NCBI GenBank assembly: GCA_021155145.1
Contig: JAJNPX010000371.1
Location: 1 to 5,508 of the forward strand
DNA from: Acidisarcina sp.
Lineage (GTDB): Bacteria > Acidobacteriota > Blastocatellia > Pyrinomonadales > Pyrinomonadaceae
Direction: 5' to 3'
Length of the DNA: 5,508 nt
In this document: positions 1-5,508 of the stretch, one piece after another
Position numbering within the stretch: the stretch's first letter is position 1
How the letters are laid out: every line of letters begins with the position of its first letter
Notes under the pieces: generated by a model
Databases searched by the model: none
The model's input: only the letters and a program-made list of their open reading frames with translations
Told to the model about the DNA's origin: nothing
Program-made: the position numbers and the translations under genes

Positions 1-1
1 C

Positions 2-1048
2 CTTTCTCCGGGTGACTGTCCCGCGATCGCCACGCCTATAGTGGGACAAGCGACCTCGCCCACCAATGCAGGGTCCTCCGTGGAGCAGCAGCTCTGGGAC
101 GCCGCCAAAAATAGTGCTCGCATCCAGGATTTTCAGACGTACCTAAATGACTATCCAAACGGACAATATTCATCCATCGCCCGGTTAAGGATCAGCCAAC
201 TCGGCGGCGGCGTACCGCAGTCGCCCACGTTTTCGACGGCCCCGAACACCTCCGCGGCGAGCGGTAGGAGTGTCGAGGAACAGTATTGGGACACGGTAAA
301 GAACAGCACCCGCGTTCAGGATCTTCAAAGCTATCTCAACGACTACCCAAGCGGCCAATTCGCGCCCATCGCACGGCTTCGCATTTCGCAGCTTGGGGGC
401 GGTAACGTCGGCTCGCCCGATGCGACCGCAGAGGATCAATATTGGAACGCGATCGCAAACAGCCAGAATCCGCAAGATTTCCAGGGATATCTGAACAACT
501 ACCCGGCCGGCAAGTATGCCGCGATCGCGCGGGTCAGGATAAGCCAGATCGGCGGTGCTATGACTTCGGCTCCGCCGTCGACCGGTTCTGGACTATTCTC
601 GCAGCAGACGACGGGCGATCAGATCCTAAAGATGGCCCAATTTGGCAGTCTGGGAGAGATGACAAATCTAAAGACTTTTTGGGTGTTGACCGACGCAAAT
701 GACCTCAAGAGCCGCCAAGCGATCTCAGAGGAACTGACAAAAGCATTTCCAAAACTGAGCACGGCGACATCGTTCGAAGATGCCGATTTCTATCTCGTTT
801 TTGGAATGACCGACAGTTCGGGCGTACTGGTGACTGATAATTCCAACCGTTCGAATCAGACGTTCACTGGTCAGTTGATGGTATTCACTTCCGGGGCTTC
901 AAGCGGCGGCCAGCCCAGTATCCGGATACTCTTCAGATCGACCAAAAGCCAGTCGTTCACCCAGGCAGGTATCTCGCTGTTTCAGACGAGTCCGGCAAAA
1001 AGCACGACAAAGGACTTCATCAAGGCTCTGGAAAAGATGAAGTTCTAG
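2..1048 (+). CDS. Repeat-containing protein, 3' part (probable C-terminal portion of a caspase-family-like protein)
   Basis: The frame is open to the left edge with no stop, so the gene probably starts outside the window; the GTG at 41 is only the first possible start codon inside it. Numbering from that GTG (335 residues), the visible part has three 44-residue repeats at 14-57, 78-121 and 130-173. Each has a conserved Trp near its start, a central Y-L-N-x-Y-P-x-G and an ending I-A-R-x-R-I-S-Q. Ser/Pro/Thr/Gly-rich linkers separate the first two repeats and follow the third. A different domain covers about 190-335, with F-W-V-L-T-D at 213-218, A-D-F-Y-L-V-F at 248-254 and a lysine-rich end (K-A-L-E-K-M-K-F). 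From memory, such repeats occur C-terminal to caspase-like (peptidase C14) domains and in some cyclase or sulfatase-modifying-factor-like proteins. No catalytic domain is visible here, so the caspase link is inference. Function is unknown; the repeats suggest a binding or scaffold role. The downstream gene is convergent. Confidence 0.85.
   Translation, partial: LSPGDCPAIATPIVGQATSPTNAGSSVEQQLWDAAKNSARIQDFQTYLNDYPNGQYSSIARLRISQLGGGVPQSPTFSTAPNTSAASGRSVEEQYWDTVKNSTRVQDLQSYLNDYPSGQFAPIARLRISQLGGGNVGSPDATAEDQYWNAIANSQNPQDFQGYLNNYPAGKYAAIARVRISQIGGAMTSAPPSTGSGLFSQQTTGDQILKMAQFGSLGEMTNLKTFWVLTDANDLKSRQAISEELTKAFPKLSTATSFEDADFYLVFGMTDSSGVLVTDNSNRSNQTFTGQLMVFTSGASSGGQPSIRILFRSTKSQSFTQAGISLFQTSPAKSTTKDFIKALEKMKF
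80..211 (+). repeat. Protein repeat unit 1 (44 residues, W-YLNDYP-AR type)
   Basis: This is the first of three in-frame repeats within the left-edge gene, running from the Val-Glu before the conserved Trp to the Gly triplet after I-S-Q-L. It carries Y-L-N-D-Y-P-N-G and A-R-L-R-I-S-Q-L-G-G-G. The last eleven residues are identical to unit 2, although 13 of the 33 bases encoding them differ. Confidence 0.85.
272..403 (+). repeat. Protein repeat unit 2 (44 residues)
   Basis: Second copy, separated from unit 1 by a 20-residue Ser/Pro/Thr-rich linker. It carries Q-Y-W, Y-L-N-D-Y-P-S-G and A-R-L-R-I-S-Q-L-G-G-G. It is the closest relative of unit 1 at protein level, but synonymous positions are heavily diverged. 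Confidence 0.85.
428..559 (+). repeat. Protein repeat unit 3 (44 residues)
   Basis: Third copy, only eight residues after unit 2. It carries Q-Y-W-N, Y-L-N-N-Y-P-A-G and A-R-V-R-I-S-Q-I-G-G. It is the most diverged unit, with N-P-Q-D-F in place of the Arg-Ile/Val-Gln-Asp of units 1 and 2. A Pro/Ser/Thr linker then leads into the C-terminal domain. Confidence 0.85.
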
Positions 1049-1099
1049 ATGGTCAATTTCGAGGTGATCGGAAGAACCTGCGGGCCCTGTTCGCGTCGA

Positions 1100-2131
1100 T
1101 CATTGGGCAGTTTTGCGGGTGATCAGGAGGGATTCGGCGATCGCGAGTTTCCCGTCATTGGTGCGATAAGCGATCCCGCGTCGTCCCCATCGTGTCAACT
1201 GTGCTTGATTGTGGACATTCGTTGGCAGATTCACCGCTCCGTTCGGTTGAAACGTCAATGTATGAAAGGCTCTTAAAGTTGACCCCATAACAAATAACAC
1301 TCGGCGATTTTGTCTATCCACGGCCAGTCCGTTTGCGAATCCGCCCAATGCAAACTCGCCGACCGGTACGCCCGTGTAAGCCTCAACGATCTTTCCGTTG
1401 CTGGCATACACCCGGCCTTGGGAATACCTGATCTTGAGACTATAGGCTCCAAAAGTGTTGGGCTGGCTTAGACCGATCGACACACCGGTACCGTCAACCG
1501 ATAGTCTCCGATACTGAAAACCCGACGTCTCATTGTTGTATCCAAATAATGCGGTTTGATCGCCCCCCGCCTCGATCTCGTTCGTTTCCGAGGTACGAGG
1601 CGTTACAGTCGGCAGCTGAACACCATTCTCGTAGATGGCGACGCCTTCGTGACGCGGGCTGCAGCAGGTATTCTGTCGCGAGACCGCGACGACATCCGGA
1701 CGATTGAATATCGGTGCAATGTCCTCGGCAATAAAAAAACCATTGCTGCCGCTCCCGAGATTGAACGAAATGTCGGACGACATATTGCTGAGCGTGTATC
1801 TTTTGACAGATGACGAGCCATTCAACCCAACATACAGATATTTGCCGTCCGACGTCACCGCAAGCTTGTTCGGCTCGCTGCCCGCAAAGACACTGTTCAC
1901 TATTGTCCGCGAATTCGGATTGACAACGATAATGTGATTGCCCAAATTGCCGCCGGTGCTGGGAACGCTCGCATAGATCATCCCGGTCGTCCGGGAGTAG
2001 GCGATGTCGTTGACCGGCTGATCGATCAAATAGTAGCTAAATAGTTGAGGCCAGACGGATACGCTCAGGGTGAGTACGCTGATAGCTATTCCGAACGACC
2101 TTAGGAATGGTTGGAAGATATTTGAATTCAT
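1100..2131 (-). CDS. Exported YVTN-like beta-propeller protein
   Basis: 343 residues from the chosen ATG. Residues 1-29 look like a signal peptide: a short n-region with Arg11, a hydrophobic core at about 13-26 (F-G-I-A-I-S-V-L-T-L-S-V), then W-P-Q. The rest is beta-rich with propeller-blade strings: N-D-I-A-Y and M-I-Y-A-S-V at 41-56; I-I-V-V-N-P followed by S-E-P-N-K-L-A-V-T-S-D-G-K-Y-L-Y-V-G at 67-102, the typical YVTN-type turn; S-P-R-H-E-G-V-A-I-Y at 158-167; G-L-A-V-D at 268-272; and R-W-G-R-R-G-I-A-Y-R-T near the end. Blade count is not determinable by eye; seven is likely. Adjacent Cys156-Cys157 are unusual. The frame extends upstream to a TTG at 2194 and an ATG at 2179, but those starts would bury the signal peptide about 20 residues in, and a candidate promoter start point lies downstream of both. 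No catalytic residues are evident; a periplasmic or surface binding role is inferred. It lies 102 bases after the DUF2339 gene on the same strand. Confidence 0.8.
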   Translation of the reverse strand: MNSNIFQPFLRSFGIAISVLTLSVSVWPQLFSYYLIDQPVNDIAYSRTTGMIYASVPSTGGNLGNHIIVVNPNSRTIVNSVFAGSEPNKLAVTSDGKYLYVGLNGSSSVKRYTLSNMSSDISFNLGSGSNGFFIAEDIAPIFNRPDVVAVSRQNTCCSPRHEGVAIYENGVQLPTVTPRTSETNEIEAGGDQTALFGYNNETSGFQYRRLSVDGTGVSIGLSQPNTFGAYSLKIRYSQGRVYASNGKIVEAYTGVPVGEFALGGFANGLAVDRQNRRVLFVMGSTLRAFHTLTFQPNGAVNLPTNVHNQAQLTRWGRRGIAYRTNDGKLAIAESLLITRKTAQ

Positions 2132-2177
2132 CGGAGATTTTAGGAGAAGGACTGAGGTTAGTCGCTGACGACAAGCC

Positions 2178-2207
2178 ATAGTAACACTTTTCAAAAACAG
2201 CTCTCAA
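2178..2207 (-). promoter_or_regulatory. Candidate sigma-70-type promoter for the beta-propeller gene
   Basis: On the minus strand, TTGAGA (complement of 2202-2207, 5 of 6 consensus) is followed after 18 bases by TACTAT (complement of 2178-2183, 4 of 6). Transcription would start near 2171, giving a leader of about 40 bases before the ATG at 2131 and excluding the upstream alternative starts. The match is moderate and the region is AT-rich, so it may be chance; readthrough from the DUF2339 gene is an equally simple way to express this gene. Confidence 0.35.
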
Positions 2208-2214
2208 CACTTTT
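2183..2214. repeat. Pair of 9-base direct repeats, AACACTTTT
   Basis: AACACTTTT occurs at 2183-2191 and again at 2206-2214, 23 bases apart start to start, in the gap between the DUF2339 stop and the propeller start. One copy touches the candidate -10 box and the other overlaps the candidate -35 box, a placement a tandem operator could have. Both copies are exact, but the T-rich context makes chance possible. Confidence 0.35.
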
Positions 2215-2233
2215 TTTTCATTCAGAATTTATC

Positions 2234-5005
2234 TCACTCGTTGGAGCTCGCCGATGCCGATATCACATTCCTGTACTTGTTATACAGGAAGGAAACCGCG
2301 AGCAGCGTGATACCAAGCGTTACGAAAAGAACTGTCTTGGGGATAGTATCCAGGTCGGCGATGTCGTAAAAGAAGAGTTTCACGAGCGTTATCGCCAGCA
2401 GCACGAATGCCGATAACCGCAGATGTTTTTTTCCCTTCGCAATACCGACAATGACGAGCACCAGACCGTATCCGCCCCACAAGATACTCAGTCCCAACTT
2501 GGTCGCGTCAGGAAACAAGAACTGCCCCATCAAGTTGACAAGTTCGCAACTCGCCAGAATCAATGCGGACCCGTAGGCCACCGCTTCGAACGAGATCTCG
2601 CGAACCTCGCGAGAAAAACCTCCGGTCAGGTCGTCATCCTGAGATGTGCGATAAAGAACGATCAGGAGCGATGCAACCGATAGATAACCAACGTATCTGA
2701 TGGCGATCGCAATCCAGCCCACGCCACCACCCGGTTCCATCCCCGATATGAGATAGTTGCTCCGAAGGTCGCTGAAAACCATCATTCCGAACGTGCAGAA
2801 AACAAATAAGGCCAGAACACTCAGGATGACGCAAACAATTGCAAGCGGCATAGAACGGCCCTTGATATAGTTGATCGCGCCCATTGCGGCAATGAAAGCC
2901 ATCGTAAAGATAAGCTGCCAAACCACGTTCAGCATCATGAGTCCGTCGATCGACAGGCTAACGTCACCGACTGCTCCCGAACTGATGCCCACGATCTGTA
3001 TGTGATGCGAATTACTGATCTCGACCCGGAGCGCGTTGAACAGGACAAGTACGGCAGCACCGCCGACGATCCACCCGATCGGTTCCCGAAGGTTTCCGTC
3101 CAGTACGGGAGCGAGGTCCTTATCCCGATTTAGATACCAGATGAAGCCGAATGCGGCGACGAAAACTATTCCCGTGACCAGATCGCCATTCGTGATCGGT
3201 ATGCGATTGAACTCGCTTGGGTAGGACGTTCGTTCACCGTAGGCGATCACCCAGTCAAAAAGCATACTGAGCGACGCCAGTGCCATTACCGGATACGAGA
3301 AATACTCGAAGAGTTCGACGGCCTTTGTTCTCCCATACCAGAACAACAAAGCCGCTTCGAGGCTCCAAATGAGTGTCACGAAGTTCCCGTCCAATTGGAC
3401 GGGAACGGCGATCGTAGCAAACGTGAGCACGAGGATGGTCAGCACTTGAACAACATCCGTCGCATCGTTCTTGTAGCGAACAACAAGATGAGCGACCCCG
3501 AGATGAAGTGCGGAATGTGCGGCGGTGTACAGGCCAAGAAAATCGCCTCCCGATGCTTTCGAATCCAAGATGGAATAGCCGAAACCATAGAAGATGAACG
3601 CGTTAGAAAGCACTGCACCCGTGTTTTCGACGAAACCAAAAGTCCCCGAAACAAGCCGATGGAAAAGCGTTGTGAAGTAGAAGACTGAGAAGAAAACGGC
3701 TGAGACAATCAAAGCCAGTGTGAAGTATTCTGCCGCCGTATACTTATCGCCATACCATACGCCGAACGTGAGCCAAACCAGCGGAAACGCTAAATAGACG
3801 AAGTGCTGCTTGTAGTGCCGGAAGGATACGGTCAGTACGGCCGCAGTTGCGCTCGCCAGGAATATGAAGAATGTCCAAGCATGAGTCTCGCCGGCCACGG
3901 TGGTACCGATGCCCAAACATAAAAGGTAAAAGACGAGACAATTAAACAAGGCCGAGATCAGATTTTCCTTTTCGTCGACCTCGTCATGAAACATCCTCTG
4001 AGCAATTTGCGTTGCGAAAAACGATCCGAAGAAAATAGCAGCGAATGCGAGCGCCAGATACAGATGTGCCGCTTCGTCATACTTGGTAATGAACCAGCCG
4101 TAAAATATCGCCCAGGTGAAGACAAAGGCAGTGTAGAGAATAAAGGTCCAGGTCTTCTTGATCGAGATGGCGAGGATGCCCAAATTCACGATCGCGATGT
4201 AGGCGAACAGCGCTAGATAATTTCCCGAATCGCTGCTCAACAGGAATGGAACGGCATAGGCTCCGACTAACCCGATATGAGCAATGACCTGACGGTCATA
4301 CGCGAACGCGGCAGCCACGGTGAACGCCGTGAACATTATCATGAGCGCAAATGCAGCGAGCAGCGGAATAAGTCCGTAGGCCGAATAAGCGAAGAACGTA
4401 ATGAAGTACATTATCGCCATCCCGCCGCTGATGAGGACGGCACTGAAGTTATGATATTTCGGTTTCAGTTTGATCGCCGATGCGACAAGTCCGAATCCGA
4501 ATGCGTAGCCGATGATTATTCGGGTCAGCGGACTGATAAGATTGTTATCGATCGCATACTTAGCCCCGATGCCGACACCAAGTACGAGAACGACGATCCC
4601 GATCTTGCTAACCAGATTCTCACCGATGAATTTTTCAAAATCGGCTCTTGCAGATTCGGCATAACTATCGAAAGCCGCTGTGAACCTGCCGGTTTCTTTT
4701 TCCTTTTTGCTGGGATCGCCGTAGCCAAATGTGGGAACCGCAACGTGCGGGACATTTACAGGTTCCGGGCGCGATGACGGAGGTCTGGCATCTTCATCCC
4801 TCGGAATTTCTCGAACAGGTTCCGGTCTAGCGGACGGGTCATAGAACGAATCCTTAGATCTATCAGCTCGACCGTCGGCGGCGCGCCTCAGCCGGGTAAG
4901 TTCAGCCCGAATCGCTGTGATCTCCTTCTGAAAGTCGACCTGGGTACGCACCAACGATTCCAGTCGATTCTCGAGTTGAGCAATTTCTTGGTCTGAGACG
5001 GACAT
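2234..5005 (-). CDS. DUF2339-family multi-spanning membrane protein
   Basis: 923 residues from the ATG at 5003-5005. The frame stays open to 5440, but that extension lies antisense to hutU and beyond the promoter, so it is not coding. Residues 4-42 form a charged heptad-like coiled coil; 45-125 are a Pro/Arg/Asp/Glu-rich linker (R-P-E-P-V occurs twice). From 133 to about 907 there are roughly 24-27 hydrophobic segments. The DUF2339 signature is clear: L-V-S-K-I-G-I-V-V-L-V-L-G-V at 131-144, K-Y-A-I-D-N-N at 149-155, T-R-I-I-I-G-Y at 161-167, S-G-G-M-A-I-M-Y at 193-200, I-G-L-V-G-A-Y-A-V-P-F-L-L-S at 244-257, and the terminal motif V-K-L-F-F-Y-D-I-A-D-L at 875-885, then L-L-A-V-S-F-L-Y. Length is usual for the family. 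It should lie in the inner membrane; its biochemical role is not established and I assign none. A polar stretch at 660-688 (S-N-S-H-H, D-V-S-L-S-I-D-G) is the longest likely loop in the membrane part. Confidence 0.93.
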   Translation of the reverse strand: MSVSDQEIAQLENRLESLVRTQVDFQKEITAIRAELTRLRRAADGRADRSKDSFYDPSARPEPVREIPRDEDARPPSSRPEPVNVPHVAVPTFGYGDPSKKEKETGRFTAAFDSYAESARADFEKFIGENLVSKIGIVVLVLGVGIGAKYAIDNNLISPLTRIIIGYAFGFGLVASAIKLKPKYHNFSAVLISGGMAIMYFITFFAYSAYGLIPLLAAFALMIMFTAFTVAAAFAYDRQVIAHIGLVGAYAVPFLLSSDSGNYLALFAYIAIVNLGILAISIKKTWTFILYTAFVFTWAIFYGWFITKYDEAAHLYLALAFAAIFFGSFFATQIAQRMFHDEVDEKENLISALFNCLVFYLLCLGIGTTVAGETHAWTFFIFLASATAAVLTVSFRHYKQHFVYLAFPLVWLTFGVWYGDKYTAAEYFTLALIVSAVFFSVFYFTTLFHRLVSGTFGFVENTGAVLSNAFIFYGFGYSILDSKASGGDFLGLYTAAHSALHLGVAHLVVRYKNDATDVVQVLTILVLTFATIAVPVQLDGNFVTLIWSLEAALLFWYGRTKAVELFEYFSYPVMALASLSMLFDWVIAYGERTSYPSEFNRIPITNGDLVTGIVFVAAFGFIWYLNRDKDLAPVLDGNLREPIGWIVGGAAVLVLFNALRVEISNSHHIQIVGISSGAVGDVSLSIDGLMMLNVVWQLIFTMAFIAAMGAINYIKGRSMPLAIVCVILSVLALFVFCTFGMMVFSDLRSNYLISGMEPGGGVGWIAIAIRYVGYLSVASLLIVLYRTSQDDDLTGGFSREVREISFEAVAYGSALILASCELVNLMGQFLFPDATKLGLSILWGGYGLVLVIVGIAKGKKHLRLSAFVLLAITLVKLFFYDIADLDTIPKTVLFVTLGITLLAVSFLYNKYRNVISASASSNE

Positions 5006-5045
5006 AGTTAAGTGGGTCGGATGAATCAGTTCTGAGACGTTCGGG

Positions 5046-5074
5046 TTTCGATCAGGTCGAATTCCGGATATTAT
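5046..5074 (+). promoter_or_regulatory. Candidate promoter for hutU
   Basis: The -10 candidate TATTAT (5069-5074) matches 5 of 6 consensus bases. The -35 candidate TTTCGA (5046-5051), 17 bases upstream, matches only 3 of 6, as is common for activator-dependent promoters. Transcription would begin near 5081, leaving a leader of about 20 bases before the hutU ATG. The -10 overlaps the minus-strand -10 of the DUF2339 gene. Confidence 0.4.
5047..5061. promoter_or_regulatory. Inverted repeat TTCGA-N5-TCGAA, possible operator
   Basis: A perfect 5-base inverted repeat with a 5-base centre (TCAGG) lies in the divergent region. It overlaps the candidate hutU -35 and sits just beyond the predicted transcription start of the DUF2339 gene, so a bound regulator could affect both directions. 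Outer GG/CC bases add only imperfect symmetry. It does not match a hut operator that I recognise, and no regulator gene is in the window. Confidence 0.25.
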
Positions 5075-5097
5075 ATGGCATTCGCATAACTTGACAA
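5070..5097 (-). promoter_or_regulatory. Strong sigma-70-type promoter for the DUF2339 gene
   Basis: On the minus strand, TTGTCA (complement of 5092-5097, 5 of 6) and a perfect TATAAT (complement of 5070-5075) are separated by 16 bases, giving 11 of 12 consensus positions. Predicted transcription start is near 5063, with a leader of about 57 bases before the ATG at 5005. The -35 box is only four bases from the hutU start codon, so polymerase here would occlude hutU initiation. This position also argues that the open frame upstream of 5005 is not translated. Confidence 0.65.
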
Positions 5098-5101
5098 CCC
5101 T

Positions 5102-5508
5102 ATGACTCGAATTGTTAAAGCCCCGACCGGGAGCGAACTTACCTGCAAGAACTGGCTGATCGAGGCGGCGTATCGGATGATACAGAACAATCTCGATCCG
5201 GAGGTCGCATTTGACCCGGAGAATCTGATCGTTTACGGCGGACGCGGAAAGGCGGCGCGGAATTGGGAATCGTTTGACGCGATCCTGCAAAGCCTGAAGG
5301 GCCTGAACGAGGACGAAACGCTGCTCGTACAATCCGGAAAACCCGTGGGCGTATTCAAAAGCCACCCGGACGCGCCGCGTGTCCTGATCGCTAATTCCAA
5401 TATCGTTCCGCATTGGGCGACGCAGGAGCAGTTCGATCAATACGAACGCGACGGGCTGATGATGTACGGCCAGATGACGGCTGGTTCGTGGATCTACATC
5501 GGCACGCA
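5102..5508 (+). CDS. hutU: Urocanate hydratase (urocanase), N-terminal part, cut by window end
   Basis: The enzyme converts urocanate plus water to 4-imidazolone-5-propanoate, the second step of histidine degradation, using tightly bound NAD+ in the cytoplasm. The 135 visible codons run in register with the family: K-A-P-T-G near the start, [16 protein letters not shown] at 21-36, [12 protein letters not shown] at 44-55, [14 protein letters not shown] at 72-85, [10 protein letters not shown] at 91-100, and [14 protein letters not shown] at 121-134. Gly46-Gly47 and Gln124 align with NAD-contacting residues recalled for the Pseudomonas enzyme (52-53 and 130). The catalytic Cys, near 410 there, is outside the window, as is about three quarters of a normal 550-residue protein. 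An in-frame TAA at 5087 fixes the ATG at 5102 as the earliest start, and the family N-terminus fits it. There is no Shine-Dalgarno sequence. No other hut gene is upstream; any partner would lie to the right. Confidence 0.96.
   Translation, partial: MTRIVKAPTGSELTCKNWLIEAAYRMIQNNLDPEVAFDPENLIVYGGRGKAARNWESFDAILQSLKGLNEDETLLVQSGKPVGVFKSHPDAPRVLIANSNIVPHWATQEQFDQYERDGLMMYGQMTAGSWIYIGT

Noticed and set aside
1049..1099. Possible bidirectional terminator between the convergent genes (GAAC...GTTC around GGGCCC, flanked by GATC...GATC)
   Set aside because: The stems are only four pairs each, broken by internal loops, and no T-run follows on either strand.
1049..1276. 75-codon plus-strand frame just after the repeat protein (C-x-x-C near its start)
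   Set aside because: Most of it is antisense to the propeller gene's 3' end, the translation has no family resemblance, and nothing before it looks like a ribosome binding site.
2132..2194. Longer start (TTG at 2194 or ATG at 2179) for the beta-propeller protein
   Set aside because: It would place the signal peptide's hydrophobic core well inside the protein, and the candidate transcription start near 2171 excludes both. A GAGAG before the TTG is a weak argument in its favour, so this is not fully closed.
2206..2218. T-run at 2211-2218 as a terminator
   Set aside because: On the plus strand there is no gene ending upstream and no stable stem before it; on the minus strand the run reads as A, the wrong orientation for ending the DUF2339 transcript.
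4277..4777. 166-codon plus-strand open frame inside the DUF2339 gene
   Set aside because: It is antisense to conserved membrane-protein sequence, its product is rich in Arg, Glu and Asp with no recognisable domain, and it has no promoter or partner; it is a shadow frame.
5091..5119. Perfect plus-strand TTGACA at 5091-5096 as a hutU -35
   Set aside because: Its -10 would fall near 5112-5119, inside the hutU coding sequence, and no good -10 is there. The bases are better explained as the overlapping minus-strand -35 (TTGTCA).
5006..5440. Upstream extension of the DUF2339 reading frame (about 145 extra residues)
   Set aside because: It lies antisense to the well-conserved hutU coding sequence and upstream of a strong promoter at 5070-5097; its translation lacks any family resemblance and the ATG at 5005 begins a sensible N-terminus.

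Overview
The window looks like ordinary bacterial chromosome from a free-living Gram-negative-type lineage. My best guess is Acidobacteriota, class Blastocatellia (the Pyrinomonadales side). The reasons are the repeat-plus-C-terminal-domain protein at the left edge, of a kind I associate with caspase-family proteins of that group, an exported beta-propeller of a type I recall from the same lineages, and a base composition near half GC by eye. This placement is inference from memory of protein families; nothing in the window is diagnostic, and there are no RNA genes.

Layout. (1) 2-1048, plus strand: the 3' part of a gene that runs in from the left. It encodes three diverged copies of a 44-residue W...YL..YP.G....AR.R repeat and a C-terminal domain of unknown function; its N-terminal part is outside the window. 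(2) 1100-2131, minus strand: a small protein with a signal peptide and a YVTN-like beta-propeller fold, converging on gene 1 with only 51 bases between them. (3) 2234-5005, minus strand: a 923-residue multi-spanning membrane protein of the DUF2339 family with a coiled-coil N-terminus. Genes 3 and 2 lie head to tail and may be cotranscribed, although a weaker internal promoter is visible before gene 2. (4) 5006-5101: a 96-base divergent control region. (5) 5102 to the right edge, plus strand: the first 135 codons of urocanate hydratase (hutU), the second enzyme of histidine breakdown, cut by the window end.

The best regulatory signal is in the divergent region. A near-consensus minus-strand promoter (TTGTCA, 16 bases, TATAAT) serves the DUF2339 gene. 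Its -10 box overlaps a plus-strand -10 candidate (TATTAT) placed to serve hutU, as in described bidirectional promoters with overlapping -10 elements. None of the three visible gene starts has a recognisable Shine-Dalgarno sequence.

I see no mobile element, CRISPR array, tRNA, rRNA, riboswitch or convincing terminator. The genes do not form one obvious pathway: hutU is catabolic, while the other three are envelope or unknown-function proteins. I found no convincing undescribed system. The points most worth following up are the repeat protein's C-terminal domain and missing N-terminus, the DUF2339/propeller pairing, and the bidirectional promoter.
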